A stretch of DNA of 64,000 nt from Moorella glycerini. GTDB lineage: Bacteria > Bacillota > DSM-521 > Neomoorellales > Neomoorellaceae. Where the stretch lies: NCBI RefSeq assembly GCF_009735625.1, contig NZ_CP046244.1:248001-312000 (forward strand), given 5' to 3'. Made by a program: the position numbers and the translations under genes. Below are positions 7,913-16,413 of this stretch, in pieces; positions within the stretch are counted from its first letter, which is position 1, and each line of letters starts with the position of its first letter. The notes below the pieces were generated by a model. It was not told where the DNA came from. It did not search any database and worked only from the letters and a program-made list of their open reading frames with translations.

Positions 7913-8467
7913 CTAGCGCACATCGGGATATAAGATACGGTATATCCGGTAGTTCTGGAGCACCTGGCGGGCAAACTCCCGGGTTTCGGGGAAGGGAACC
8001 TGGCTTAAGTTGCGGCTGCTGCCGTCCCAGATGCCCCTCTCCAGCCAGTTATGGACATTACCCCGGCCGCCGTTATAGGCAGCCAGGGCCGGGGTGAGGT
8101 CACCAAATTCTCGCAGGAGCTTAGCCAGGTACCAGCTGCCCAGGCGCAGGTTATATTCCGGGGAAAAGAGCCGCTCAGGATCGTAAGGCAGCCCCAGTTG
8201 CCCGGCCGCCAGCCTGGCTGTTTCCGGCATCAGCTGCATCAACCCCCGGGCACCCTGTGCGGACTGGGCCCGGGGATAAAATTTGCTTTCTACCCGGGTG
8301 AGGGCTGCTACCAGGAGAGGATCCAGCCCTTCCTGGTGGGCATAGTTGACGATAATTTCCCGGTAAGGGAGGGGATAAAGGACCCGCGCCGCCCGGGGCA
8401 GGAGAAAAGAAAGCAGCGCCGCCACTACCAGCAGCAGCCACAGGTAACGGCGCCAGGTTTTTATCAT
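7913..8467 (-). CDS. Lytic transglycosylase (SLT domain), membrane anchored
   Basis: 184 residues; cleaves peptidoglycan glycan strands. A signal anchor (YLWLLLVVAALLSFLL) precedes a compact Slt70-type domain with the catalytic Glu in TRVESKFYP, then GARGLMQLMPETA and LAAYNGGRGNV. The domain fills the rest of the protein, with no LysM or other binding module. It lies 20 bases after coaE, in the leftward run polA-mutM-ytaF-coaE-slt-pncB, an arrangement common in Moorella-like genomes. A role in growth or spore cortex turnover cannot be separated from sequence. Confidence 0.9.
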   Translation of the reverse strand: MIKTWRRYLWLLLVVAALLSFLLPRAARVLYPLPYREIIVNYAHQEGLDPLLVAALTRVESKFYPRAQSAQGARGLMQLMPETARLAAGQLGLPYDPERLFSPEYNLRLGSWYLAKLLREFGDLTPALAAYNGGRGNVHNWLERGIWDGSSRNLSQVPFPETREFARQVLQNYRIYRILYPDVR

Positions 8468-8486
8468 GAAGTACCACTCACTTTTT

Positions 8487-9098
8487 CTATGACAACCTTC
8501 CTGCTCGCTGGAGTTCCTGCCAGGCTGCCAGGACGGCGGCGCGGGTGGCGCTCAAATCGCCACCGGTAGGAATAATCCGGGTGGCGTGGCGCAACCTTTC
8601 CCTTTCGCCCATCTGGGCCCGGAGACGGCTTTCAGCTTCCTGGGGCGAGAGGTTGTCCCGTTCCATCAATCTTTTTAACCGCACCGTTGCCGGTGCGGTT
8701 ACCACCCAGATGGCATCCACCATGTCGTCCATGCCGGCTTCAATTAAGAGAGGTGCCTCAATAACCACCACCGCCTCCGGATCATCCTGGCGTAAAGCCG
8801 TTATTTGCTCCTGGACTTTCTCCCGGATGCGGGGGTGGGTAATGGCGTTTAACAGTTCCCGGGCGGCAGCGTCGCTAAAAACGATCCGGCCCAGAGCTCG
8901 CCTGTTGAGGTAGCCATCAGGCTGTAAAATCCCCCGGCCAAAGGCGGCGACAATGTCCCGGTAGGCAGGCTTGCCGGGAAGCACTACCTCCCTGGCTACC
9001 TGGTCGGTGTCGATGACTATAGCCCCCAGTTCTTTTAAAATCCCGGCCACAGTGCTTTTACCGCTGGCAATACCGCCGGTAAGGCCGATAATAAACAT
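8487..9098 (-). CDS. coaE: Dephospho-CoA kinase
   Basis: Last step of CoA synthesis: phosphorylates the 3'-OH of dephospho-CoA. The P-loop GLTGGIASGKST sits at the N-terminus; further family marks are IDTDQVAREVV, the THPRIREKV segment, VVIEAPLLIEAG and the lid LKRLMERDNLS. About 203 residues. ATG 9098 is chosen over upstream in-frame starts because GGAG lies 8 bases before it and the P-loop then follows within six residues, as usual. It overlaps nothing and is 11 bases after ytaF. Confidence 0.95.
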   Translation of the reverse strand: MFIIGLTGGIASGKSTVAGILKELGAIVIDTDQVAREVVLPGKPAYRDIVAAFGRGILQPDGYLNRRALGRIVFSDAAARELLNAITHPRIREKVQEQITALRQDDPEAVVVIEAPLLIEAGMDDMVDAIWVVTAPATVRLKRLMERDNLSPQEAESRLRAQMGERERLRHATRIIPTGGDLSATRAAVLAAWQELQRAGRLS

Positions 9099-9109
9099 CA
9101 ACATTGCTC

Positions 9110-9733
9110 CTACCATCGCCAGACTCCAATGGCGATTAAAATTAATCCCGGGAGGGCCGCCCCGCGCCAGCCGGCTTTTTCTGGCTGCCAGCGTCGCCCC
9201 AGGACCAGGCCTGCCTGGACCAGGAGCAGCTGGCAGCAGCCAATGAATACAGGGGTCAGGAAGAGGGAAAAACCGGCGGCAGCGGCGCCAAAGCCTATCC
9301 CCAGGGCATCCAGAGCCAGGGCCAGCCCCAGGGTCAGGGCCTCCTGGCTGCTAATACTTCCAGAAAAATCCTGATCAGCCCGGCAGGGTTCCTTTAAAAT
9401 CTGGATTACCAGGCCCAGGCGGGGGAGGCGCAATTTTAGTAAAGTCGCACCTTTCACCCGGGGTTCGTCTTTTTTCAGGTAGGCTTCAAAAATAATGGTC
9501 AGTCCCAGGGTTAATAATATAACAGCCCCCAGGCGCCCGGCAAGGACCGGATTAAATATCCTGGCCACCAGGTGACCGCCGGCCATGGCCAGGACACTGA
9601 CTGCCGTGGATACCAGGGCAATCAGCCCCAGGGAAAGCCAGGGCAGCTTAATCTTCCTCAGGCCATAGGAAAGCCCCACACCCAGGCCATCCAGGCTGGC
9701 GGCCAGGGCTAAAAGTAGCGTTGCCAGTAACAT
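9110..9733 (-). CDS. ytaF: Sporulation membrane protein YtaF (MntP-like fold)
   Basis: 207 residues with six predicted helices in two homologous halves. LALAASLDGLGVGLSYGL in helix 1 and LGLALALDALGIGFGAAA in helix 4 are the paired Asp-containing repeats of the MntP/YtaF group. In B. subtilis ytaF lies in the mutM-ytaF-coaE neighbourhood next to polA, the same order as here, which supports the name. Role in spore formation is known only in outline; a metal-efflux activity by analogy with MntP is an inference. Start ATG with GGGTGGG upstream. Confidence 0.87.
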   Translation of the reverse strand: MLLATLLLALAASLDGLGVGLSYGLRKIKLPWLSLGLIALVSTAVSVLAMAGGHLVARIFNPVLAGRLGAVILLTLGLTIIFEAYLKKDEPRVKGATLLKLRLPRLGLVIQILKEPCRADQDFSGSISSQEALTLGLALALDALGIGFGAAAAGFSLFLTPVFIGCCQLLLVQAGLVLGRRWQPEKAGWRGAALPGLILIAIGVWRW

Positions 9734-9811
9734 GGTAGTTTATCCCACCCTTTGCCCTGTTGTGCTCTATACAGTAATATACGGGAAGAAGGTGGGATAC
9801 GTGCCTGTCAT

Positions 9812-10636
9812 TTAAACCTGGCAACCGGGGCAAAATACGGTGCTGCGGCCGCTTATTTTTACCCGCTCCAGGGTGCGACCACAACGGCGGCAGGGCTGGC
9901 CGGCGCGGCCGTAAACCTGGAGGTAATCCTGGTTTTTCCCCTGCTGGCCGCGGCCATCGACGTAATCCCGGAAAGAGGTGCCGGCATTGGCTATACCCTG
10001 CTCTAGCGCGGCCTGCATGGCCCGGTGCAGGCGCACCAGTTCATCCCCTGTCAGGGAAGCCGCCGGTCTTAAGGGATTAAGCCCCGCCAGGAAGAGCATT
10101 TCATCGGCATAGATGTTACCAATCCCGGCCAGGAGATGCTGGTCCAGCAGAACCTGTTTTACCGGCCGGCGGCGGCCGGCACAGATGGCTGCCAGGGTAG
10201 CAACATCAAAGGCCGGGTCCAATGGTTCCGGCCCCAGTTCTTTCAGCCCGGTGGTTACCGTTACCTCGTCTTCCTGGCCCAGGTAGAGGCGGCCAAAACG
10301 GCGGGTATCCAGCCAGCGCAGGGTGGTACCACCGGCCAGGTGGAAAACCACATGGGTATGGGGCAGCAAGGGGTCGGTCGCCGCCGTCAAGATAAGGCGC
10401 CCGGTCATCCTTAAATGGGCCACCAGGCAATAGCCGGCCGCCAGGTGGAAGAGGAGATATTTCCCCCGGCGGTCGAGGCGGGTTATCCTTTTACCTGCCA
10501 GCAAAGCGCTAAAGGTGGCGGCGTCGGGAACAGCAATAACGCCGGGGTGGTAAACCTCTACCCCGGCAATGGTTTGCCCCTGGAGATGGGGGCTCAGGGT
10601 ACGTTTGATGGTTTCCACTTCAGGCAGTTCCGGCAT
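9812..10636 (-). CDS. mutM: Formamidopyrimidine-DNA glycosylase
   Basis: Base-excision repair enzyme for 8-oxoguanine, 274 residues. The catalytic N-terminal PELPEVETI follows the initiator Met (Pro2 nucleophile, Glu3). The helix-two-turn-helix has GIGNIYADEMLF, and the C-terminal zinc finger is CRRCGRTLERV ... FCPGC with four Cys. The start overlaps the last 17 bases of polA, so both are probably co-translated. Nothing unusual. Confidence 0.97.
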   Translation of the reverse strand: MPELPEVETIKRTLSPHLQGQTIAGVEVYHPGVIAVPDAATFSALLAGKRITRLDRRGKYLLFHLAAGYCLVAHLRMTGRLILTAATDPLLPHTHVVFHLAGGTTLRWLDTRRFGRLYLGQEDEVTVTTGLKELGPEPLDPAFDVATLAAICAGRRRPVKQVLLDQHLLAGIGNIYADEMLFLAGLNPLRPAASLTGDELVRLHRAMQAALEQGIANAGTSFRDYVDGRGQQGKNQDYLQVYGRAGQPCRRCGRTLERVKISGRSTVFCPGCQV

Positions 10637-13298
10637 GTTTTATCGCCCCCTCATAGGGTTCCATATCATACCAGTTGGGGCCGTATTTTAAGTCCACCTG
10701 GAGGGGGACCTGGAGTTCCAGGGTATTCTCCATGTTCTCTTTAACCAGGGCGGCTACTGCCGGCAGGTCTTCCTCCGGGACATCAAAGATCAATTCATCG
10801 TGAACCTGGAGGATCATCCGCGCGGCCGGGTATTGCTCCTCCAGCAGGCGGAAAATCTTCACCATGGCGATTTTAATAATATCAGCCGCGCTGCCCTGGA
10901 TGGGGGTATTCATGGCTGCCCGCTCCCCAAAGCTCCGGGCGGTATGGTTGGAACTAAAGAGATCCGGCAGGTAGCGGCGCCGCCCCAGGAGGGTGGTTAC
11001 ATAGCCATCCTGCCGCGCCCTGGCAACGACCTCTTCCATATAAGCCCTGACACCGGGGTAACGCTGGAAATAACGCTCGATATATGCGTGGGCTTCACTG
11101 CGGCTGATGCCCAGGTCGCGGCTGAGGCCAAAATCGCTGATGCCGTAGACAATGCCGAAATTCACAGCCTTGGCACTGCGCCGCATGAACGGCGTAACTT
11201 CATTTAAGGGGACACCAAAGACCTCGGCTGCCGTCCGGGCATGAATGTCTTCTCCCCGGCGGAAGGCAGCAATCATGCCGGCGTCGCCGGAGATATGGGC
11301 CAGGACCCGGAGCTCGATCTGGGAATAATCGGCCGCCAGGAGGAGGCGGCCGGGAGCATGGGGAACAAAGGCCCGGCGCAGGCGCCGGCCCACTTCCAGG
11401 CGCACCGGGATGTTTTGCAAATTGGGCTCGCTGCTGGACAGGCGGCCGGTAGCCGTCACCGTCTGGTTAAAGGTGGTATGGAGGCTCTTCGTCCGGGGGT
11501 TGACCAGGGGTTTCAGCCCGTCCACATAGGTGGACTTTAACTTGGTAAGCTGGCGGTATTCCACCAGTTTGGCGGCAATGGGGTGCTTCGCGGCCAGCTC
11601 TTCCAGCACGGCAGCGTCGGTGGAAAAACCGGTCTTGGTCCGCTTTACCGGCGGCAGGCCCAGTTTTTCAAAGAGGATGCTCCCCAGTTGCCGGGCCGAG
11701 TTGATATTAAAATTTTCCCCGGCCAGGCGGTGGATTTCTTCCGTCAGGGCGGCAATATTGCCTTCCAGTTCGGCTCCCATCAGGTCCAGGGTTTCCAGGT
11801 CAACAGCCACACCGTAGCTTTCCATCTCGCCTAAAATCCTGGCCAGGGGAAGTTCCACCCGCCGGTAAAGCTCCTCCATGCCGGCTACCTGCAATTTGGC
11901 AATCAGATCCCGGTGCAAGAGCCTGGTAGCCACGGCCCGCCGGGCAGTGGTCAGCAGTAAAGATTCTTCATTCACCAACGCCAGGTCCAGGTGGGCCAGG
12001 CAGAGTTCCGGTAAATCATGGCGGGAAGCGGTGGGATTGAGGAGGTAGCCGGCGACCATGGTGTCGCCGCCCGGGTCGGCAACTCGTGCCCCCGCCTCCT
12101 TCAGCCAGACCAGGGCTGCCTTGGCATCGTGAAAGATGGGCCCTGCCTGCAGCAGGGGTTCCAGGGCTCCGGCCAGGCCGGCGGCAGGCATTCCGGCCGT
12201 ACCCAGGACGGCCACGCCCCCTTCCCAGGCCAGTCCCACGGCTAAAGCCGCGGCGTCTAAATAATTGGCGTTATTCAGAGCCAGCTCGATGGCAACTTCC
12301 TGCTCCCCGGCCAGGCGCCTGGCGAGTGCAGCCAGTTCTTCCAGGCTGCTCAAAGTAAGGGGTGCCGGCAGGTTCAGGGTTTTGACGGTGGCTGCCGGCG
12401 CCACCCCGGCCCCTCCCGCTTGCATGGCTTTTAAGACATCCTTGACCAGGCTGTTGAACTCCAGTTCCTTGTAAAGGGCCAGGACAGCCTCATAGTCCGG
12501 GTTCTCACGGCGGCAGGCTTCCAGATCAAGCTCCGCCGGCACGTCGCAGCGAATGGTAGCCAGCTGCCGGGCCAGGCGGGCCTGGTCGGCATAGGCCGCC
12601 AGGTTGGCCGCCACTTTCCGCCCCCTCACCTCACCGGCGTGGGCCAGGACCCCTTCCAGGTCGCCGTACTGCCGTACCAGCTGCACGGCCGTCTTTTCCC
12701 CTACTCCGGGTACGCCGGGGATGTTGTCGGAGGCATCACCCATGAGGGCCTTGACGTCAATGAGCTGGCCGGGCTCCAGGCCATAAGTTTTTTTAATGGC
12801 CTCCCGGTCCAATAATTCTACCTGCGAAAGGCCGCGCCGCATGAGGAGGACCTTAACCCTGTCATCTACCAGCTGCAGGGCATCCCGGTCACCGGTCAGG
12901 ATTAAAACCTCCAGCCCGGCCTCTTTCCCTTTATGGCTTAAAGTCCCGATGAGATCGTCAGCCTCGTAGCCTTCTAATTCGCAGCTTGCCAGTTTCCAGG
13001 CTGCCAGGAGGCGTTTGGCGAGGGCAAACTGGGGCCTGAGTTCCGGGGCGGTCTCAGGACGCGTCCCTTTATATTCGTTATACAGGTCGTGGCGGAAGGT
13101 AACCTTGCTGTGGTCAAAGGCTACGATTACATAGTCCGGCGCTACCAGGTCAAAGGCCTTTTGCAGCATGGTGGCAAAGCCGTAAACGGCGTTCGTCTGG
13201 ACGCCGGCACTTGTCTGGAGCGGTGGCAGGGCATGAAAGGCACGGTGAATAATGCTGTTGCCGTCCACCAGGAGTAATCTGGCTTTTCTGTCAGGCAT
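10620..13298 (-). CDS. polA: DNA polymerase I with inactive-looking proofreading domain
   Basis: 892 residues. N-terminal 5'-nuclease (LLVDGNSIIHRAFHALP, GYEADDLIGTL, TGDRDALQL, GDASDNIPGVPGVGEKTA). The middle 3'-5' exonuclease region has VAIELALNN where the active enzymes have the DxE of motif I, so proofreading is probably lost, as in Bacillus-type polymerases. The polymerase domain is complete: motif A LAADYSQIELRVLAH, motif B RRSAKAVNFGIVYGIS, motif C LQVHDELIFDVP. First gene of the leftward polA-mutM unit, with its own promoter upstream and AAGGTTG before the ATG. Confidence 0.97.
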   Translation of the reverse strand: MPDRKARLLLVDGNSIIHRAFHALPPLQTSAGVQTNAVYGFATMLQKAFDLVAPDYVIVAFDHSKVTFRHDLYNEYKGTRPETAPELRPQFALAKRLLAAWKLASCELEGYEADDLIGTLSHKGKEAGLEVLILTGDRDALQLVDDRVKVLLMRRGLSQVELLDREAIKKTYGLEPGQLIDVKALMGDASDNIPGVPGVGEKTAVQLVRQYGDLEGVLAHAGEVRGRKVAANLAAYADQARLARQLATIRCDVPAELDLEACRRENPDYEAVLALYKELEFNSLVKDVLKAMQAGGAGVAPAATVKTLNLPAPLTLSSLEELAALARRLAGEQEVAIELALNNANYLDAAALAVGLAWEGGVAVLGTAGMPAAGLAGALEPLLQAGPIFHDAKAALVWLKEAGARVADPGGDTMVAGYLLNPTASRHDLPELCLAHLDLALVNEESLLLTTARRAVATRLLHRDLIAKLQVAGMEELYRRVELPLARILGEMESYGVAVDLETLDLMGAELEGNIAALTEEIHRLAGENFNINSARQLGSILFEKLGLPPVKRTKTGFSTDAAVLEELAAKHPIAAKLVEYRQLTKLKSTYVDGLKPLVNPRTKSLHTTFNQTVTATGRLSSSEPNLQNIPVRLEVGRRLRRAFVPHAPGRLLLAADYSQIELRVLAHISGDAGMIAAFRRGEDIHARTAAEVFGVPLNEVTPFMRRSAKAVNFGIVYGISDFGLSRDLGISRSEAHAYIERYFQRYPGVRAYMEEVVARARQDGYVTTLLGRRRYLPDLFSSNHTARSFGERAAMNTPIQGSAADIIKIAMVKIFRLLEEQYPAARMILQVHDELIFDVPEEDLPAVAALVKENMENTLELQVPLQVDLKYGPNWYDMEPYEGAIKHAGTA

Positions 13299-13330
13299 CA
13301 GTCAACCTTCTTTATTAAAACGTTGCTTTT

Positions 13331-13359
13331 ATTTTATCTTTTTCTTGCCCGGGAAGCAA
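13331..13359 (-). promoter_or_regulatory. Likely SigA-type promoter for polA
   Basis: TTGCTT at 13359-13354, a 17-bp spacer and TAAAAT at 13336-13331, 33 bases before the polA start. Confidence 0.55.
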
Positions 13360-13372
13360 TTATTTTCCCCGC

Positions 13373-13394
13373 CCTGATGGCCTTAACCATCAGG
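13373..13394. repeat. Perfect 8-bp hairpin between polA and the anti-sigma gene
   Basis: CCTGATGG, loop of 6, CCATCAGG. It has no U-tract and sits just behind the promoter-proximal side of polA; it may be an operator or part of the terminator region of the gene arriving from the right. Confidence 0.35.
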
Positions 13395-13411
13395 CTTGCA
13401 GGGATAAACCC

Positions 13412-13448
13412 GGAAAAACAAGCCACCCTTAAGGGGAGGGTGGCTTGC
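13412..13448 (-). terminator. Intrinsic terminator of the sigma/anti-sigma operon
   Basis: On the minus strand AAGCCACCC and GGGTGGCTT pair and are followed by GTTTTTCC. The 5' arm lies inside the last codons of the anti-sigma gene. Confidence 0.75.
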
Positions 13449-14376
13449 CAGGTTTATCAACCGCGCTGGATGGTGTTCCCGGCCGGGTCCCCGGCGTTAC
13501 CGCCGGGGTCAGGTTCGCCTCGGGTACTTCGGGGTTTCTGTATACTTCTTCCGGGACCGTTGCTGGCCGGCCGTTATCATCAATTCCGGTACGGTCTCCG
13601 TTAGCTCCGGGGGGCCTGGTATTATCCGTCCCGGAACCACCGCCATCCTTTCCCGGGGACTGGTCGCCATTCTGGCCTCCAGGCGGGGTAGTTCCCGGTT
13701 CAGTTTGCCCGTCGTTTACAGAGAGGGTTCCGTATACATCCGGGTCCTGTTTCTGTCCCCGGAAATTACTGTTGCCGGGCTGGGTAACTGGACTCCTTTC
13801 CCGGCCATTTAATACTGGTTGGGTCTGGGGAGATTTTACGGGCTGTTGCTCCCGTTTGGGGGCCAACGGAGCGGCCGGCAATGTCACCCTCTCCGGTTCA
13901 TGAGTGATGTTTTGCTGATCTAAAATTTTTATCGCGTAATCCTTATCCGGCACCGGAACCACCGGGGCCTGAAGGGCGTTATTCTGGGACTTTTCTTCCC
14001 GGGTAACTTCAGGCGCCTGCTGGCGGGCCTGGAAGTTATGGGGGAAACCGAAATAATCGGCATAAGCAGTCAGGGCCACTGCTACCATAATAGCTGCCGC
14101 CGCGGCCAGCGAGAGCCAGCTCTTCGGTAAGCGCCAGTACCAGGGCCGACAGGTCGCCTCCAGCCGTGAGCGCAGGCGCTCTTCAAAACCCGCCGGTAAA
14201 TCCAGTTCCTCTTCCGACCAGGCCTGCAGAAGGTTCACCGTCTGGCGCAGGGCCTCCAGTTCTTCCCGGCAAAATGGACACCGGCGCAGGTGGTTCTCCA
14301 GGTCGCGTTGCTGGTTGGCCGGCAAAGCGCCGTCCAGGTACGGCGATAGAAGTTCCCGGTACTGGCTGCAGTTCAC
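13429..14376 (-). CDS. Zinc-finger anti-sigma factor, membrane spanning
   Basis: 315 residues. The N-terminal zf-HC2 domain has CSQYRELLSPYLDGAL and HLRRCPFCREEL, giving the His-x3-Cys-x2-Cys zinc site of ECF anti-sigma factors. A single helix (LSLAAAAAIMVAVALTAYAD, about residues 90-110) leads to an extracytoplasmic region of some 200 residues, rich in Pro, Gly, Asn and Thr and probably unfolded. The GTG start overlaps the stop of the sigma gene (GTGA), so the two are translationally coupled. It should hold the partner sigma factor at the membrane, but that partner is frameshifted here. Confidence 0.85.
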   Translation of the reverse strand: MNCSQYRELLSPYLDGALPANQQRDLENHLRRCPFCREELEALRQTVNLLQAWSEEELDLPAGFEERLRSRLEATCRPWYWRLPKSWLSLAAAAAIMVAVALTAYADYFGFPHNFQARQQAPEVTREEKSQNNALQAPVVPVPDKDYAIKILDQQNITHEPERVTLPAAPLAPKREQQPVKSPQTQPVLNGRERSPVTQPGNSNFRGQKQDPDVYGTLSVNDGQTEPGTTPPGGQNGDQSPGKDGGGSGTDNTRPPGANGDRTGIDDNGRPATVPEEVYRNPEVPEANLTPAVTPGTRPGTPSSAVDKPGKPPSP

Positions 14377-15000
14377 CGCCCCTCACCCCCTTTGCTTATA
14401 TAGACGCTTTGCTTCGCAAAATGTTCCCGTTCCCGTACCAGGTGCTGCCGTAAAAACTGCCGCGCCCGGCTCAAGCGGGATTTTACCGTCCCCACAGAGC
14501 AGCCCAGGGTGGCCGCTATCTCTTCATAGCTAAAGCCCTGCACATCCCGCATGATGATTACCATGCGGTATTCCGGCATGAGAGCCTGGATTAATTTATG
14601 TAAATGGTCCTCCCCTTCCCTGGCCAGGATAATTTCTTCCGGAAGTGACTGCTTCCCCGGCGGCCAGTTCCCAGGGTACCCCCTCTGTTTCCTGCAGGCC
14701 CTCCAGGGAAAGGGTGGGCCGCCGGTTGAGGCGGCGCAGGGCATCGCGACAGACATTGGCAATGATATGCTGCAGCCAGTTTTTAAAGGAACACTGGCCC
14801 CGGAAGCCCGGCAGGTTTTTATAGGCGCGCACCAGGGCCTCCTGGGCGGCATCACCGGCATCCTCGGGATTGCCCAGGAAACGGTACGCAATGGTGTAGA
14901 GCATCTTCTGGTAACGTTCTACCAGGAGGGTAAAGGCCTCCATATCGCCCTCCTGGCTCCGGGCCAGCAATTCCTCATCCGGCACCACGGCTGCCACCAC
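14373..15000 (-). pseudogene. ECF-type RNA polymerase sigma factor, split by a frameshift
   Basis: The first half (from GTG 15000) has a full sigma region 2: EAFTLLVERYQKMLYTIAYR, DAAQEALVRAYKNL, FKNWLQHIIANVCRDALRR. It runs out of frame after the GEAV codons and stops near 14596. The second half continues in the +1 frame from about 14660 with LPEEIILAREGEDHLHK and a complete region 4: YRMVIIMRDVQGFSYEEIA, GCSVGTVKSRLSRARQFL, down to the stop overlapping the anti-sigma start. One extra base, or two missing bases, between about 14640 and 14700 would join the halves. G-runs (GGGGG and GGGG) lie there. Either a sequencing error, a real disruption or, less likely, recoding. Confidence 0.85.
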
Positions 15001-15051
15001 CTTCCAGCTTCTTTCCTATTCGACATCCCTCTTCCTTTATCCTTTTAGGCC

Positions 15052-15080
15052 TTGCAGGAATATGAAGTCTATGTTAAAAT
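15052..15080 (+). promoter_or_regulatory. Promoter for tRNA-Leu(CAA)
   Basis: TTGCAG at 15052-15057, 17 bp, TAAAAT at 15075-15080, 14 bases before the tRNA. Confidence 0.6.
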
Positions 15081-15094
15081 TAAAAAGCAAATAG

Positions 15095-15181
15095 GCCGAA
15101 GTGGTGGAACTGGCAGACGCGCCGGACTCAAAATCCGGTGGCCGCGAGGCCGTGCGGGTTCGACCCCCGCCTTCGGCACCA
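15095..15181 (+). tRNA. tRNA-Leu (anticodon CAA)
   Basis: Acceptor GCCGAAG/CTTCGGC, discriminator A, encoded CCA. Anticodon stem CCGGA/TCCGG encloses CTCAAAA, giving CAA. Long variable arm typical of Leu. Confidence 0.96.
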
Positions 15182-15190
15182 GATTAATAA

Positions 15191-15225
15191 AGCACCTGGA
15201 CTTAAAATAACCAGGTGCTTTTTTG
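15191..15225 (+). terminator. Intrinsic terminator of tRNA-Leu(CAA)
   Basis: AGCACCTGG and CCAGGTGCT form a 9-bp stem around an AT-rich 11-base loop, followed by TTTTTT. Confidence 0.9.
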
Positions 15226-15405
15226 TTAAAGCTTTGCCTCTAACTTACCGGTATGCTGCTCTAGCGAGAAGTTTATCCCGGCAGTCAGTTGTCCAGGCCG
15301 TTTTTCGGCCGTCAACCCCTCCAGGGTAACTTTGCCTGTCGCCTGTCCCCGGTGCTATGCTAATATAGGATTGTTACCTGTCGATTTGCTGGAGGTTTCA
15401 TAAGC

Positions 15406-16413
15406 ATGGCTCTATGCCAGGAAGCTGAGGAGTCTGCCGTTTCCCGGGATCACACCGGAGCCGCCCGCCGGCTGGGTTATGCGGCCGTCCTCCTGGCTGC
15501 TCTCCTTTATGGGGGCAATGTCATAGCCGGCCGGTTGGTGGCCCCCTTGGTGCCGCCCCTGGCCCTGGCGGCTGCCCGGGGTGTGCTGGGCCTCATGGTA
15601 CTGCTACCCTTTGCCTGGCGGGAACCCCATAAACCGCGCCTCCAGGACCTACCCTATATGGCCATGGTGGGTTTTCTCGGTATCAGCGTGGCCTACGGTA
15701 CCTTTGCCTGGTCCATGCAAAACAGCCCGGCCCTTAATGCGGCCATTATCTTCGCCACCTTTCCGGCCGTTACCCTGGTCCTGCTGGCCATAGGCTGGCA
15801 CGTAAAGCCCGGTCGTTACCAGATCGCGGGAATTATAATCGCCTTTACGGGCTTAACCCTGGTATCTACCCAGGGCTCCCTGGACCGCCTGCTGGCTTTA
15901 CGCTTCCAGCCCGTTGACCTGGTCCTCCTGGTCAACGTTACGGCCTGTGCCCTGTCCAATATCCTGGGGCAAAAAATGATGCAGTGCTATTCCCCAACCA
16001 TTACCAGCACCTGCGCCCTCTTCTTTGGTACCCTCTTCCTGCTTCCCGGGGGTCTCTGGGAGGTAGTCCACCAGGGCTGGTACCTGCCCTGGATTGGCTG
16101 GCTGTTACTTATCTATATGGGCTGTATCATAGCTGGCCTGGCAGTGTTACTTAATTTTGAGGCCATCAACCGCCTTGGCTGCGGCCCGGTGGCTATGTTC
16201 AATAACTTAAACCCCCTCTTTGCCATTGCCCTGGCGGCCTGGATTCTCAAGGAAAATCTATCCTGGTATCACGTTGCAGGTATTATTTTAGTCCTGGGCG
16301 GGGTGCTCATCTCCCTCTGGCAACATCACCCGGCAAAGGAAACAGCCCTGTCACCGGAAAATAAAAAGCACCTCCGCCGGGTCTTCCCGCCAGCCGGGCC
16401 ACCTCTCCTTTAA
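15406..16413 (+). CDS. EamA/DMT-family transporter
   Basis: 335 residues with ten predicted helices in two EamA repeats: AAVLLAALLYGGNVIAGRLV opens the first, LVLLVNVTACALSNILGQKM the second. Members export or import small metabolites such as amino acids or sugars; the substrate is not readable here. ATG with GGAGG 10 bases upstream. The stop overlaps the stop of the converging GH57-GT4 gene by 4 bases. C-terminal tail of about 25 residues is basic and hydrophilic, likely cytoplasmic. Confidence 0.88.
   Translation: MALCQEAEESAVSRDHTGAARRLGYAAVLLAALLYGGNVIAGRLVAPLVPPLALAAARGVLGLMVLLPFAWREPHKPRLQDLPYMAMVGFLGISVAYGTFAWSMQNSPALNAAIIFATFPAVTLVLLAIGWHVKPGRYQIAGIIIAFTGLTLVSTQGSLDRLLALRFQPVDLVLLVNVTACALSNILGQKMMQCYSPTITSTCALFFGTLFLLPGGLWEVVHQGWYLPWIGWLLLIYMGCIIAGLAVLLNFEAINRLGCGPVAMFNNLNPLFAIALAAWILKENLSWYHVAGIILVLGGVLISLWQHHPAKETALSPENKKHLRRVFPPAGPPLL

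Noticed and set aside
14600-14700. Programmed +1 frameshift making a full sigma factor
   Set aside because: No known slippery heptamer or stimulatory structure was visible; a sequencing error or mutation is simpler.
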